NCBI GenBank assembly: GCA_905182195.1
Contig: CAJJAW010000008.1
Coordinates: forward strand, 186,001 to 250,000
Length of the DNA stretch: 64,000 nucleotides
DNA from: Alphaproteobacteria bacterium UBA4588
GTDB lineage: Bacteria; Pseudomonadota; Alphaproteobacteria; Rhodobacterales; Rhodobacteraceae
Reading direction: 5' to 3'
In this document: positions 17,699-27,397 of the stretch, one piece after another
How the letters are laid out: every line of letters begins with the position of its first letter
Numbering within the stretch: position 1 is the stretch's first letter
Notes under the pieces: model-generated
Seen by the model: the letters and a program-made list of their open reading frames with translations, nothing else
What the model was told of the DNA's origin: nothing
Databases searched by the model: none
Translations under genes and position numbers: made by a program

Positions 17699-18652
17699 CT
17701 AGCGTGGAGAATTGAGTGGTGCAACCCTTGGCCGAGCATTAACCGCTTCGCGCCACACCATTACCAAACCAGAGACTAGCACCAAACTCATGCCAATCCA
17801 TCCAAAAGCATCAGGCCATTCGGAGAAAATTAGATATCCAAATAGTGTGGCGTAGATCAGGGCTGTATATTCAAATGGGGCTACTAAAGCAGCTTCCGCA
17901 ACCCGGTAAGCTTGGCTTATCGCAGCACCACCTATAGTTATTCCAAAACCAATAAAAACCATTATGCCAAAATCTGGCCAAGTAGGCCAAACCCATGGGC
18001 GAACTAAAAATTCAAGCGACCGATGCCCACCACCAGATAAGTTACCATGTCCCAGAGCCAAGCCAATTACAGCGGCAACAATTAAAAAGACAACCGGTAC
18101 ATAAAAAGTAAGTGTGAGTAGATTTTCATCTGTTCCTAGCTTTCGCGTCAACACATGAAATGAAGCGTAACATATTGCAGATAAAACCGGCAAAATGGAT
18201 GTAAAACTAAACGATTCCATTCCAGGGCGAACCACCAACATCACCCCAATTAGTCCAACAATAACCGCAGACCAACGCCATACACCGACGATTTCACCAA
18301 GAAAGGTGACTGAGAAAATTGTAATTAAAAATGGAGCTATAAAAAAGATAGACACAACAGTTGCTAGCGGCAAGTCTGCCAAAGCAGTGAAGAAAAATAA
18401 ATTAGCACCAACTACGAAAAATGCACGCACTATGTGTAATTTTAGGCGCTTAGTATGAAGCAGCCCGTATCCTCCAGCCAATGGGACCACAACGATTAAT
18501 AATAACAAAACACTAATAAGTGACCGTGTAAAAACTATCTGATGTAGCGCATAACCATCAGACAAAAATTTAACTAGCATATCGTTAATAGAAAAAATTA
18601 GAGCCCCTAGTAAGGCCCAAAGTGCTCCAGATGGAAATTTTGCGTTGTTCAT
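17699..18652 (-). CDS. DMT-family (EamA) transporter
   Basis: This 317-residue inner-membrane protein has about ten hydrophobic segments and two EamA repeats, the second beginning near SILPVLSAICYASFHVLTRKL. The family exports amino acids, metabolites and drugs; the substrate cannot be read from the sequence. ATG 18652 gives MNNAKFPSG; a TTG three bases earlier is also possible. Only 25 bases separate it from the HAD gene, so the three genes 18652 to 16139 may form one transcript. Confidence 0.88.
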   Translation of the reverse strand: MNNAKFPSGALWALLGALIFSINDMLVKFLSDGYALHQIVFTRSLISVLLLLIVVVPLAGGYGLLHTKRLKLHIVRAFFVVGANLFFFTALADLPLATVVSIFFIAPFLITIFSVTFLGEIVGVWRWSAVIVGLIGVMLVVRPGMESFSFTSILPVLSAICYASFHVLTRKLGTDENLLTLTFYVPVVFLIVAAVIGLALGHGNLSGGGHRSLEFLVRPWVWPTWPDFGIMVFIGFGITIGGAAISQAYRVAEAALVAPFEYTALIYATLFGYLIFSEWPDAFGWIGMSLVLVSGLVMVWREAVNARPRVAPLNSPR

Positions 18653-18745
18653 CAATTAGCGCTACGCCTGTGAGTAGCTTTAATCTGGTTCAAATGCGAC
18701 CACGAGCGTGGCGCAATTACACCTCACCTGAATGTAATGAGTATT

Positions 18746-19183
18746 TTACCCACTCCGCAAAAGCCGGTCTAAGACATTGAGAAAGCGAGAGCGATCAGCT
18801 TTCGAAAATCCCTTGCCTCCACCTTGGCGAAAAGGATCAGCGGCGCGCAGATCGTACATCAAATCTCGGGTAGCAAGAACATTGCCTATATTAGCCTGCG
18901 TTAGTGGCTCACCATTGGGTTTGAGAACTTTGGCTCCAGCTTCCACTGCCTTAGCTGCCAATGGGATATCCGTAGTGATCACTACATCTCCTGGCCCAGC
19001 CCGATCAGCAATCCACATATCTGCAATATCTGGTCCAGGCTCCACAACAACTAGCTCAATCAAGGGATTTCCAGACGGACGAATACCACCGTTGCAAACT
19101 AATTTAACTTGCACCTTATGCCGGCTTGCAACCTGCTCCACCTCAGCCTTCACCGGGCAGGCATCTGCGTCAACGTATATCAT
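18746..19183 (-). CDS. YaiI/YqxD (DUF188) family protein
   Basis: This 145-residue protein starts [12 protein letters not shown] and has the family motifs [19 protein letters not shown] and the ending FLNVLDRLL. The fold is a PIN-like nuclease domain, with Asp residues (DADACP, TTDIPLA) in the positions expected for metal binding; the substrate is unknown. It overlaps the 3' end of sthA by 14 bases and is probably co-transcribed with it. Confidence 0.92.
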   Translation of the reverse strand: MIYVDADACPVKAEVEQVASRHKVQVKLVCNGGIRPSGNPLIELVVVEPGPDIADMWIADRAGPGDVVITTDIPLAAKAVEAGAKVLKPNGEPLTQANIGNVLATRDLMYDLRAADPFRQGGGKGFSKADRSRFLNVLDRLLRSG

Positions 19184-20603
19184 GAGGCGCCGTTTTCCCA
19201 GACTTCAACTCGTCTGGGACCGGCATGCGGTTAAACGCATCTAGCCCTGCAATTTTATAGGCTTCCGCCAGAGTTGGGTAGTTGAAGGTATTTTGCACAA
19301 AATAATCAACTGTGCCTTTGAGATTAAGCACCGCTTGCGCAATATGGATCAACTCAGTTGCCCCTTCACCCACGATCTGCACCCCAAGAACACGGCGAGT
19401 TTTAAGGGAAAACAGCATTTTTAGCATGCCGTGTTCCAGGCCCATAATATTGCCCCGAGATGTCTCCCTGAAACGGGCTACACCTACCTCATAAGGGATA
19501 CCCCGTTTCTTAGTGTCTTCCTCACTCATGCCACAAGTCGAGATTTCAGGAACCGAGTAAATACCATAAGGAAACCAAGGGCTTTCAAGTAAACTAGGCG
19601 TATCCAAAGCGTGGCAAGATGCAACTCTCCCTTGCTGCAGGCTAGTGGAGGCGAGAGAAGGATGGCCGATAACGTCACCAGCCGCATAAATATGCTTCAC
19701 TAAAGTTTGGTAGGTTTTACGGTCAACATCCAAGCGCCCTCGATGGTCAGTAAATAAACCAGTAGTTTCCAGCCCTAGCTTCTCAGTAGCACCAATTCTG
19801 CCCGCCGCAAACAGAAGCATGTCAGCGCGAACATTACGGCCGTTTTCCAATGAAACTTCCACATAGTCCACTCCGTCTTCAACACTAGAAACTGGAGACC
19901 CAAGCCTAAGGTCAACTCCGTTTTCACGGATTTCATGCGTGAACTCTTGGATAAGAGTACTGTCGATAAAGTCCAAAAAGGTCTCGCGTGGTTCTATTAA
20001 TGTTACGCGCACATCTAGTGCTGCAAACATTGTGGCATACTCAACACCAATCACACCTGCACCCACAACAATCAATGATCGAGGGATCTGCGACATTTCC
20101 AAAAATTCATCGCTATCTATTATCGAGGATCCGTTAAATGGAATATTATCCGGTCTGTAAGTGCGTGTCCCAGTTGCAATCAAAAATTTATCACCAGTTA
20201 CTAGCGTAATCTCACCAACTTCTGTGGCTACTTCCACTTGATTAGGGCTCAAAAACCGAGCCTTCCCATGCAACACATCCACATGATTACGATTAAACTG
20301 GTGTTCCAGTACATCCACTTCATAATCGAGAGTTTTGTGTAAGCGAGCTTTTAAATCATCCGCACCTATTTCATTTTTCACACGGTAAGATCGGCCATAA
20401 AAGCTACGCTCGCGCCATCCAGATAGATTCAGGACTGTCTCACGTAAAGTTTTAGACGGAATGGTTCCGGTGTGAACAGATACACCACCCAATCTCGGCC
20501 TAGCATCTATAACTAAAACCTGACGTTTCAATTTTCCTGCTTGCATGGCGGCCGACCGGCCTGCAGGGCCAGAGCCTATAATAATAAGATCGTAATGTGT
20601 CAT
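19170..20603 (-). CDS. sthA: Si-specific (soluble) NAD(P)+ transhydrogenase
   Basis: This 477-residue flavoprotein transfers hydride between NADPH and NAD+, usually to drain excess NADPH. It has the FAD-binding [15 protein letters not shown] motif, then [10 protein letters not shown], where the disulfide-reductase family would have an active Cys pair. No such pair is present, which is the hallmark of SthA. A second Rossmann motif [13 protein letters not shown] (NAD) and the C-terminal dimerisation domain ([12 protein letters not shown]) are intact. It lies 3 bases after fghA, so formaldehyde oxidation and redox balancing may share a transcript. Confidence 0.93.
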   Translation of the reverse strand: MTHYDLIIIGSGPAGRSAAMQAGKLKRQVLVIDARPRLGGVSVHTGTIPSKTLRETVLNLSGWRERSFYGRSYRVKNEIGADDLKARLHKTLDYEVDVLEHQFNRNHVDVLHGKARFLSPNQVEVATEVGEITLVTGDKFLIATGTRTYRPDNIPFNGSSIIDSDEFLEMSQIPRSLIVVGAGVIGVEYATMFAALDVRVTLIEPRETFLDFIDSTLIQEFTHEIRENGVDLRLGSPVSSVEDGVDYVEVSLENGRNVRADMLLFAAGRIGATEKLGLETTGLFTDHRGRLDVDRKTYQTLVKHIYAAGDVIGHPSLASTSLQQGRVASCHALDTPSLLESPWFPYGIYSVPEISTCGMSEEDTKKRGIPYEVGVARFRETSRGNIMGLEHGMLKMLFSLKTRRVLGVQIVGEGATELIHIAQAVLNLKGTVDYFVQNTFNYPTLAEAYKIAGLDAFNRMPVPDELKSGKTAPHDIR

Positions 20604-20606
20604 GAA

Positions 20607-21440
20607 TTACTCCGCGTGTAATGCTTCCGAATGAAAATTAATATGATCTTCAATAAAGGTAGACACAAAAAAGTATGAATGGTCATATCCTGGTTGCAGA
20701 CGCAAATGTCCTTGCTGACGACGTTTTGCCATCGAAAATGCCAAAGTTTCAGGTTTCAGAAGATCCAGAAATGGATCTTTCGTGCCTGTATCCACTAAAA
20801 CTGGGCCATTAAAGCCTTTATCCAGCATTTGTTGGCTCGCGTCATGGATTTCCCATGCGCTTTTGTCGGGTCCTAAGTACGCCGTAAGTTGCTTACAGCC
20901 CCAGTCTGAGCCCGTTGGGTTGCAGATAGGTGAAAATGCGGAAACGCTCCGATATTGCTCAGGTCGCGCCATTGCCAAGGTCAACGCACCGTGGCCACCC
21001 ATGGAATGCCCCGTGATCGATTGTCGCTGTAGATCAACCGCAAATTCGTTGCCCAACAGGTGGGGCAGCTCGTCGGCAACATAATCCCACATCCTAAAGT
21101 GTGGGACCCATGGGTCCTGCGTTGCGTTCACGTAAAACCCAGCGCCTTGGCCCAAGTCATAAGCGTCATCATCCGCCACCTCAGCGCCACGAGGCGAGGT
21201 ATCAGGGAACACCAACGCGATCCCTTCCTCCGCTGCCCAAGCCTGCGCACCGGCCTTGGTCATGGCATTCTCATGGGTACAGGTCAGACCCGACAAATAC
21301 CAAAGCACTGGAACAGGTCCTAGTTTTGCCTCTTCAGGCAAAAACAGTCCAAAAGTCATCTCCCCGCCACAAGCTTTAGAGGTATGAGAATAAACTCCCT
21401 GCATACCACCAAAGCATGCAATTTCAGATTTGATTTCCAT
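20607..21440 (-). CDS. fghA: S-formylglutathione hydrolase
   Basis: This 277-residue alpha/beta hydrolase splits S-formylglutathione to formate and glutathione, the last step of glutathione-dependent formaldehyde oxidation. The nucleophile elbow is GHSMGGHG with Ser146, preceded by YLSGLTCTHENAM and TSPRGAEV, all typical of esterase D. The ATG at 21440 (MEIKSEIACFGG) has an AAAGGG site; the longer upstream frame is not conserved. The partner dehydrogenase is 1.1 kb away at 22557-23669. Confidence 0.94.
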   Translation of the reverse strand: MEIKSEIACFGGMQGVYSHTSKACGGEMTFGLFLPEEAKLGPVPVLWYLSGLTCTHENAMTKAGAQAWAAEEGIALVFPDTSPRGAEVADDDAYDLGQGAGFYVNATQDPWVPHFRMWDYVADELPHLLGNEFAVDLQRQSITGHSMGGHGALTLAMARPEQYRSVSAFSPICNPTGSDWGCKQLTAYLGPDKSAWEIHDASQQMLDKGFNGPVLVDTGTKDPFLDLLKPETLAFSMAKRRQQGHLRLQPGYDHSYFFVSTFIEDHINFHSEALHAE

Positions 21441-21536
21441 GATAAACCCTTTCTTCCGTGTTGTACTTTGCAAAGCGGATATTACTAAAATTTGCAAGGA
21501 CGAAGGCTATATTGCTGCGGATAAGCCACTGATCAC

Positions 21537-22472
21537 TTAGTTATACAGAACATTAACCCAAGCGATTACCAACGACACAGTGACTACCGAAGCCACTGTC
21601 GACAATAATATTGATGCGGAAACCCGCGCAGGCGCCACTTTGTAATGGGTGGCCAAAATGAAGATATTACCCGCCACAGGCAAAGCCGTCGCCGCAATTA
21701 ATACCGCCGCAGGATAAGGGGCCACCGAAAAAATTAACAAGGCAGAAATCGCAACAGCACCGGGATGCAAGATCAATTTACAAAAGGCCAGCCAGCCTGC
21801 AACTGTGATCCGCTCAGCCGATTTGCTGGCCAGAGATGCGCCAATCGCAAACAACGCACCTGGCGTGGCTGCTGCACCTAAAATATCAAAAAATTCTGCC
21901 GCAGGTGTGGGCAAAGCCACACCCGAGCTAGAGCACAGTAAGCCTGCCAGCATCGCCATAATCATTGGATTTTTAATCAAGCCAAACCCAACAGTTTTCA
22001 GCATGCCAAAGCTAATGCGACCATCCCGTGAGCCTACAATCAAGATTACAATCAGACTGCCAAAGACTAGCTGATCAATGGCAAGCACCAACATGACCCA
22101 CAGCACGGCCTCTGGACCCATTAACATCGCAAGCATCGGTATACCCAGAAACCCTACATTGCCGATACAGGCACATTGTGCCTCCACCGCGGCCTCCGCC
22201 ACATTGCGCTTGCGAAAGATAGCCACACTGGTGGCAAGAAAGTAGATCACAAAAGTTGCCGAAAGATAGGCTCCAATAAAAGACAAATTGACTAATTCCG
22301 AAAAGGACAGATTAGCCGAAAACCGAATGATCATCGCAGGTAATGCAAAATAAAAAACAAACTTTGTGAGGTACGCCGTGGCTATCTCAGGGAAAAAGTG
22401 GGTGCGCGCAGCACCGTAACCCAGCCCCACAATAGCAAAGAAAGGTAGAGTTTTGAGTAGAACTTCAATCAT
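21537..22472 (-). CDS. AEC-family transporter
   Basis: This 311-residue membrane protein has ten hydrophobic segments in two halves and family motifs GYGAARTHFFPE, CIGNVGFLGIPMLAML and ATALPVAGNIFILA. The auxin-efflux-carrier family moves small organic acids and amino acids in bacteria. Its position between fghA and the formaldehyde dehydrogenase gene on the same strand raises the possibility that it handles a C1-related acid such as formate, but that is only positional. Confidence 0.88.
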   Translation of the reverse strand: MIEVLLKTLPFFAIVGLGYGAARTHFFPEIATAYLTKFVFYFALPAMIIRFSANLSFSELVNLSFIGAYLSATFVIYFLATSVAIFRKRNVAEAAVEAQCACIGNVGFLGIPMLAMLMGPEAVLWVMLVLAIDQLVFGSLIVILIVGSRDGRISFGMLKTVGFGLIKNPMIMAMLAGLLCSSSGVALPTPAAEFFDILGAAATPGALFAIGASLASKSAERITVAGWLAFCKLILHPGAVAISALLIFSVAPYPAAVLIAATALPVAGNIFILATHYKVAPARVSASILLSTVASVVTVSLVIAWVNVLYN

Positions 22473-22494
22473 AGGCCATCCAAGCTTCCTAAAT

Positions 22495-22519
22495 GAGAGG
22501 GCGCATCAAGCGCCCTCTC
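22495..22519 (-). terminator. Intrinsic terminator-like hairpin after frmA
   Basis: A perfect 10-bp stem GAGAGGGCGC/GCGCCCTCTC with a 5-base loop lies 38 bases past the dehydrogenase stop. The T-run after it on the minus strand is short, so termination may be incomplete, allowing read-through into the AEC gene. Confidence 0.65.
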
Positions 22520-22556
22520 ATTGTCGTCAATAAATCGTCAGGTAACCGGCACTTCG

Positions 22557-23669
22557 TTAAAATTCGACCACAGCACGGATAGATTTCCCAGCGTGCATCA
22601 GATCAAAGCCTTTATTAATATCTTCCAGAGGCATAGTATGGGTAATCATTGGATCAATCTCAATTTTTCCGTCCATGTACCAATCAACGATCTTCGGAAC
22701 ATCAGTGCGCCCACGTGCTCCACCAAAGGCAGTACCTCGCCAAACTCGGCCAGTGACCAATTGGAACGGCCGGGTAGTGATCTCAGCACCGGCAGGGGCC
22801 ACACCAATGATCACACTTTCGCCCCAACCCTTATGTGCGGCCTCCAGTGCCGTACGCATCACACTGACATTACCAGTCGCGTCAAATGTATAATCCGCAC
22901 CACCACCAGTGAGAGCCACCAAATGTGCCACCAAATCACCACTGACGTCTTTAGGGTTCACGAAATCCGTCATGCCGAAGCGCATGGCCATCCCAATCTT
23001 GCCAGGGTTCAAATCAACCCCAACAATCTGATCCGCACCGGCCAGTCGCAGGCCTTGGACCACATTGAGGCCAATGCCGCCCAAACCGAACACAATTGCA
23101 GTACTGCCTATCTCAACCTTGGCGGTATTGATCACCGCACCAATGCCTGTTGTGACACCGCACCCAATGTAGCAAATCTTATCAAAGGGCGCATCAGCGC
23201 GCACTTTGGCCAAGGCAATCTCTGGCAAAACCGTATGATTGGCGAAGGTCGAACAGCCCATATAATGAAGAATAGGCGTGCCATCGAGCATCGAGAACCG
23301 ACTGGTGCCATCAGGCATCAATCCCTGACCTTGGGTGTTGCGGATCGCTTGGCACAGATTAGTTTTTGGGTTGAGGCAATAGTCGCACTCGCGACACTCA
23401 GGCGTATAAAGTGGAATTACGTGATCGCCAGGTTTTAGGCCCGTAACGCCGGGGCCACATTCCGACACAATTCCCGCGCCCTCATGGCCCAAAATGGCAG
23501 GAAACATGCCTTCAGGGTCCGCGCCAGATCGAGTAAATTCATCAGTATGACAAATCCCAGTTGCCTTTATTTCAACCAAAACTTCGCCAGCCTTCGGACC
23601 TTCGAGGTTCACTTCCATAATTTCAAGTGGCTTGCCAGCTTCCATAGCAACTGCTGCACGTGTTCGCAT
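22557..23669 (-). CDS. frmA: S-(hydroxymethyl)glutathione dehydrogenase / class III alcohol dehydrogenase
   Basis: This 370-residue zinc enzyme oxidises S-hydroxymethylglutathione (the spontaneous formaldehyde adduct) to S-formylglutathione with NAD+. The catalytic zinc region reads ATGICHTDEFT and GHEGAGIV. The structural zinc site is ECRECDYCLNPKTNLC, and the Rossmann motif is VFGLGGIGLNVVQG. The ATG is preceded by a strong GGGAGG. With fghA it completes formaldehyde detoxification to formate, important for cells degrading methylated marine compounds. Other names for this gene are adhI and flhA. Confidence 0.95.
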   Translation of the reverse strand: MRTRAAVAMEAGKPLEIMEVNLEGPKAGEVLVEIKATGICHTDEFTRSGADPEGMFPAILGHEGAGIVSECGPGVTGLKPGDHVIPLYTPECRECDYCLNPKTNLCQAIRNTQGQGLMPDGTSRFSMLDGTPILHYMGCSTFANHTVLPEIALAKVRADAPFDKICYIGCGVTTGIGAVINTAKVEIGSTAIVFGLGGIGLNVVQGLRLAGADQIVGVDLNPGKIGMAMRFGMTDFVNPKDVSGDLVAHLVALTGGGADYTFDATGNVSVMRTALEAAHKGWGESVIIGVAPAGAEITTRPFQLVTGRVWRGTAFGGARGRTDVPKIVDWYMDGKIEIDPMITHTMPLEDINKGFDLMHAGKSIRAVVEF

Positions 23670-23762
23670 ATAAAACCTCCCTAAATTTTACCAAACCCTA
23701 GGGTAGGCTGGGTGGCGTTTACAACCCTTTTCCATTGAATGAATGGAGTATTGCTCCGAGAG

Positions 23763-24233
23763 CTAAACCCGGTGGTAAGGGCCCCCCGCAAGTATGGACA
23801 CTGAACGGTATAGTTGCTCAGTTAACATCACACGAGCCAACATATGCGGCCAGACCATTTGTCCAAAGCTCAGCTGTATATCCGCGCGCGCAAGAACCAC
23901 CGGCGCCAAACCGTCAGCGCCCCCAATTACAAATACCAGCTCAGAGGGTGCTTGATCTCGGATACGTGATAAATTTTGGGCGAAATCCGTGGAGGATTGT
24001 GGTTGGCCATGTTCGTCAAGCACAATAACCGTTGCCGCAGCGGGAATAGCCTTGGTCAAGAGTGCCGCTTCGCCAAACTTGCCACCACCTTTCTTGTCTT
24101 CCAGCTCTGTAAATTCAACTGGGCCCAACCCAAGAGGGCGCCCGGTGCGGTTGAACCGGGCGATGTAATCTTCAATAAGTTCCTTTTCTGGGCCGTTGCG
24201 CAGACGGCCGATGGCGATAACGCGCAGACGCAT
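23763..24233 (-). CDS. rlmH: 23S rRNA pseudouridine1915 N3-methyltransferase RlmH
   Basis: This 156-residue SPOUT methyltransferase acts on pseudouridine 1915 of 23S rRNA in assembled 70S ribosomes. The knot region is seen in LVFVIGGADGL and the C-terminal SFGQMVWPHMLARVMLTEQL with YRSVSILAGGPYHR. The ATG at 24233 shares its A with the last base of the rsfS stop, so the two are coupled. Confidence 0.96.
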   Translation of the reverse strand: MRLRVIAIGRLRNGPEKELIEDYIARFNRTGRPLGLGPVEFTELEDKKGGGKFGEAALLTKAIPAAATVIVLDEHGQPQSSTDFAQNLSRIRDQAPSELVFVIGGADGLAPVVLARADIQLSFGQMVWPHMLARVMLTEQLYRSVSILAGGPYHRV

Positions 24234-24730
24234 TAGGCCTCGGAGGGGGCTGGCGCTCCTGGCTCCAACCACATCTGGTCAAGTTGGTAAAACTCGCGCA
24301 CTTCAGGACGGAAAACATGTACAATAACATCACCCGTATCTACTAGTACCCAGTCACCAGTGCCTTTCCCTTCCAGCTTGGACATGATCCCCAAGTCATC
24401 TTTAAGGCGAGTTTTTAACTTTTCAGAAATCGCTGCAACCTGCCGTGTGGAGCGGCCAGAACAGATCACCATGTGATCGCCAATCTCCGAGATGCCACGC
24501 AAATCAATCTGCACCACATCTTCGGCCTTATCATCATCTAGGGATTTCAAAACGGCGGCTAATATTGCATCGCTCGTAGCACTCGATTGGCCTTTGGCCA
24601 ATTTGCGCGCGGATCTTTCCGCGTCAGATGTCAAAGACAGGACCGTGTCCTCCAAACAATGCGCCGCAACATCCCGACACTGGGTTTGCGCTTGATAGCA
24701 TTGAAATTTAGATTCCTCAATCGCTTGCAT
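24233..24730 (-). CDS. rsfS: Ribosome silencing factor RsfS
   Basis: RsfS binds ribosomal protein L14 and blocks subunit joining when nutrients are short. The core domain is clear: LDDDKAEDVVQIDLRG, GDHMVICSGRSTRQVAAI, GDWVLVDTGDVIVHVF and PEVREFYQLDQMW. As drawn it has 165 residues with about 50 extra N-terminal residues, including three Cys, that are not typical. No strong ribosome site supports the ATG at 24730, so an internal start (for example TTG near L26) is possible. It is coupled to rlmH. Confidence 0.9.
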   Translation of the reverse strand: MQAIEESKFQCYQAQTQCRDVAAHCLEDTVLSLTSDAERSARKLAKGQSSATSDAILAAVLKSLDDDKAEDVVQIDLRGISEIGDHMVICSGRSTRQVAAISEKLKTRLKDDLGIMSKLEGKGTGDWVLVDTGDVIVHVFRPEVREFYQLDQMWLEPGAPAPSEA

Positions 24731-25301
24731 GGATTGCTTTACAAACTGTGTTGATCAAGGACCACAGTGGAAAACTGCGCTCAGATTATCTTTGGTCTGC
24801 ATTGTTATTGGAACCACGCATTGTCGATTGATGTCATAGGCTTGTCAGATTGTAAACTTCAGGCTTTCACCAAATCCAATTTCCGAAATAATCTCATTTC
24901 ACAGGATCGAACCTGTATAGTTACAAGATGCAGGCACCCCCCTATAGGTGAAGAGCCATATCAGAGATTTTTTTCAGCGCGCGCGGCATCTGGCCTGTCG
25001 ATTCTACCAGGCACTGGAGTGCCACCTCACAGGTCTGCTGACCTTCACGCCAGATTTACTTCAAATTAAAGTCCAAACCCCGCCACAGACCCCACATAAT
25101 ACAAGATCACCTGAAGGCTTGTGTCGGGCATGCGTGCAGGTTATTTAGGAGCATGAAAATGGTCTTTGATATCTCGGATCGCGCTCGCCTACCTTGGAGA
25201 TTTTTTTCCGTAGAAAAATCAACTTTCCGGCTGCGCCTCTATGACTAAGCATCTCTGTGATGACACTACAAATTAGACGACACATATAAGGAACGCCAGA
25301 T
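24731..25301. other. rsfS / leuC intergenic region
   Basis: About 570 bases must hold the promoters of the divergent rsfS and leuC genes. It contains an imperfect tRNA T-arm look-alike on the minus strand (around 24900-24917) with no tRNA body, a candidate 31-codon leader peptide at 25153-25248, and a weak A/T-rich inverted repeat near 25198-25219. No other gene is evident. Confidence 0.4.
25153..25248 (+). CDS. Candidate leader peptide upstream of leuC
   Basis: The ATG at 25153 has a strong TTAGGAG site 5 bases before it and opens a 31-codon frame (MKMVFDISDRARLPWRFFSV onward, ending RLRLYD). It ends 53 bases before leuC. Leucine codons include CTA, CTG and CTC, but they are not clustered as in classical leu leaders, and no clear attenuator follows. 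It may be a regulatory upstream ORF or chance. Confidence 0.3.
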   Translation: MKMVFDISDRARLPWRFFSVEKSTFRLRLYD

Positions 25302-26705
25302 ATGGCCCCTAGAACACTCTATGATAAAATCTGGGACGCGCACGTGGCCCATCAAGCAGATGACGGTACCTGTCTTTTATATATTGACCGGCATTTGGTT
25401 CATGAGGTCACCAGCCCTCAGGCCTTTGAAGGTCTGCGAATGACCGGTCGTAAAGTGCGCGCACCAGAAAAAACAATTGCTGTACCGGATCATAACGTAC
25501 CCACTACATTGGACCGCTTAAAAGGCATCGACAATGAAGAGAGTCGCATTCAAGTTGACGCTCTCGATACAAACGCCCGCGAATTTGGGGTGGTCTATTA
25601 CCCCGTGGACGACGTGCGTCAAGGTATTGTGCATATCATTGGCCCTGAGCAGGGTTGGACTCTGCCCGGCATGACCATTGTTTGCGGAGATAGCCATACC
25701 GCCACGCACGGTGCCTTTGGCTCTTTGGCTCATGGGATCGGCACATCTGAGGTTGAGCATGTTCTGGCCACCCAGACGTTGATCCAGAAAAAATCTAAAA
25801 ATATGAAAGTGGAAATCACCGGACACTTGAGCCCAGGCGTCACTGCCAAGGACATTACCCTTGCAGTGATTGGCGAGACTGGCACCGCTGGCGGCACCGG
25901 CTATGTTATCGAATATTGCGGTGAAGCCATCCGCAACCTTTCGATGGAGGGCCGGATGACAGTCTGCAACATGGCAATTGAGGGTGGCGCACGGGCCGGC
26001 ATGATCGCGCCTGATGAAACTACCTTTAAGTATTGCAATGGCCGCCCCAACGCTCCATCCGGCAAGACATGGGACGCCGCATTGGACTATTGGAAAACTC
26101 TTTTTTCCGATGGTGACGCGCATTTTGACAAGGTCATCACCATGAAAGGCGAAAACATCGCTCCAGTGGTTACATGGGGGACCAGCCCCGAGGATGTGTT
26201 GCCCATCACGGCAAGCGTGCCTGCTGCCGATGATTTTAAAGGTGGCAAAGTGGCTGCAGCCCAACGCAGTTTGGACTATATGGGTCTGACCCCCGGCACA
26301 CGTTTACAAGACGTCACCATCGATGCCGTGTTTATCGGATCCTGCACCAACGGACGGATCGAAGATCTGCGCGCTGCGGCGAAAGTGGTTGAAGGCAAAA
26401 AGATCCAAGAGGGCTTGATCGCCATGGTTGTTCCCGGTTCGGGCCTTGTGCGCTTGCAAGCCGAGCAAGAAGGGCTTGCGGATGTTTTCAAAAATGCCGG
26501 GTTTGAATGGCGTTTGGCAGGCTGCTCTATGTGTTTGGGTATGAACCCCGATCAGCTTGGCCCACAGGTCCGCTGTGCCTCCACCAGCAACCGCAACTTC
26601 GAAGGCCGTCAGGGGCGCGAGTCACGCACCCATTTGATGAGCCCAGCAATGGCAGCTGCGGCAGCTCTCACCGGGAAACTAACTGATGTGCGGGAAATTA
26701 TATAA
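25302..26705 (+). CDS. leuC: 3-isopropylmalate dehydratase large subunit
   Basis: This 467-residue aconitase-family protein, together with LeuD, isomerises 2- to 3-isopropylmalate in leucine synthesis. The [4Fe-4S] cysteines are in FIGSCTNGR and [25 protein letters not shown] and the [14 protein letters not shown] substrate region are present. Full length. The ATG follows AAGGA. The stop TAA overlaps the leuD ATG by one base. Confidence 0.97.
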   Translation: MAPRTLYDKIWDAHVAHQADDGTCLLYIDRHLVHEVTSPQAFEGLRMTGRKVRAPEKTIAVPDHNVPTTLDRLKGIDNEESRIQVDALDTNAREFGVVYYPVDDVRQGIVHIIGPEQGWTLPGMTIVCGDSHTATHGAFGSLAHGIGTSEVEHVLATQTLIQKKSKNMKVEITGHLSPGVTAKDITLAVIGETGTAGGTGYVIEYCGEAIRNLSMEGRMTVCNMAIEGGARAGMIAPDETTFKYCNGRPNAPSGKTWDAALDYWKTLFSDGDAHFDKVITMKGENIAPVVTWGTSPEDVLPITASVPAADDFKGGKVAAAQRSLDYMGLTPGTRLQDVTIDAVFIGSCTNGRIEDLRAAAKVVEGKKIQEGLIAMVVPGSGLVRLQAEQEGLADVFKNAGFEWRLAGCSMCLGMNPDQLGPQVRCASTSNRNFEGRQGRESRTHLMSPAMAAAAALTGKLTDVREII

Positions 26706-27310
26706 TGGAAAAATTCGAAAAGCTTACTGCAATCGCAGCGCCTATGCCTTTAATTAATATCGACACGGATATGATAATTCCAAAGCAGTTTTTGAAAACC
26801 ATTAAACGTACCGGCTTAGGTGTGAGCGCGTTTTATGAAATGCGCTACAATCTGGATGGATCTAACAAGCCAGATTTTGTACTCAACAAAGAGGCCTATA
26901 AAGACGCCAACATCTTGGTGGCTGGCGACAACTTTGGCTGTGGATCGTCACGCGAGCACGCGCCTTGGGCTTTGCTAGACTTCGGCATCCGTTGTGTGAT
27001 TTCCACTAGCTTTGCTGATATTTTTTATAATAATTGCTTTAAAAACGGCATATTGCCTGTCATTGTGACTGAAGAACAATTGCGCTTGCTGATGAAAGAC
27101 GCTGAAAAAGGCAGCAATTCCCGCATGGTCGTCGATCTAGAAAATCAAAATATCGAAACATCGGACGGTGATGTTATCACTTTTGATGTAGACCAGCATA
27201 GCAAACACTGCCTTATTAATGGGCTCGATGATATTGGCCTGACACTTGAAAAAGTTGTCTCAATTGATGCCTTTGAAACCAAAATGGCGCAAAGCGCGCC
27301 CTGGGTATAA
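26705..27310 (+). CDS. leuD: 3-isopropylmalate dehydratase small subunit
   Basis: This 201-residue swivel-domain subunit completes the isopropylmalate isomerase. It carries [14 protein letters not shown] near the N-terminus and the diagnostic [17 protein letters not shown]. It overlaps leuC by one base, so the subunits are translationally coupled. An 87-base gap separates it from leuB. Confidence 0.97.
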   Translation: MEKFEKLTAIAAPMPLINIDTDMIIPKQFLKTIKRTGLGVSAFYEMRYNLDGSNKPDFVLNKEAYKDANILVAGDNFGCGSSREHAPWALLDFGIRCVISTSFADIFYNNCFKNGILPVIVTEEQLRLLMKDAEKGSNSRMVVDLENQNIETSDGDVITFDVDQHSKHCLINGLDDIGLTLEKVVSIDAFETKMAQSAPWV

Positions 27311-27397
27311 AACTACTAGCAAGGTAGAGCTTTGTCTGCTTGGTCGTAATTTAAACTCTAGATAGTTATTAAGCTGAGATAATTGAAAGGGCTTTTC

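Noticed and set aside
24890-24925. Minus-strand ACAGGTTCGATCCTGT resembles a tRNA T-arm
   Set aside because: The loop is one base short for a normal stem, no acceptor, D-arm or anticodon arm can be built around it, and there is no CCA end.
25518-26264. 248-codon minus-strand frame inside leuC
   Set aside because: It is the antisense shadow of a highly conserved leuC; it is His/Ala-rich with no recognisable domain.
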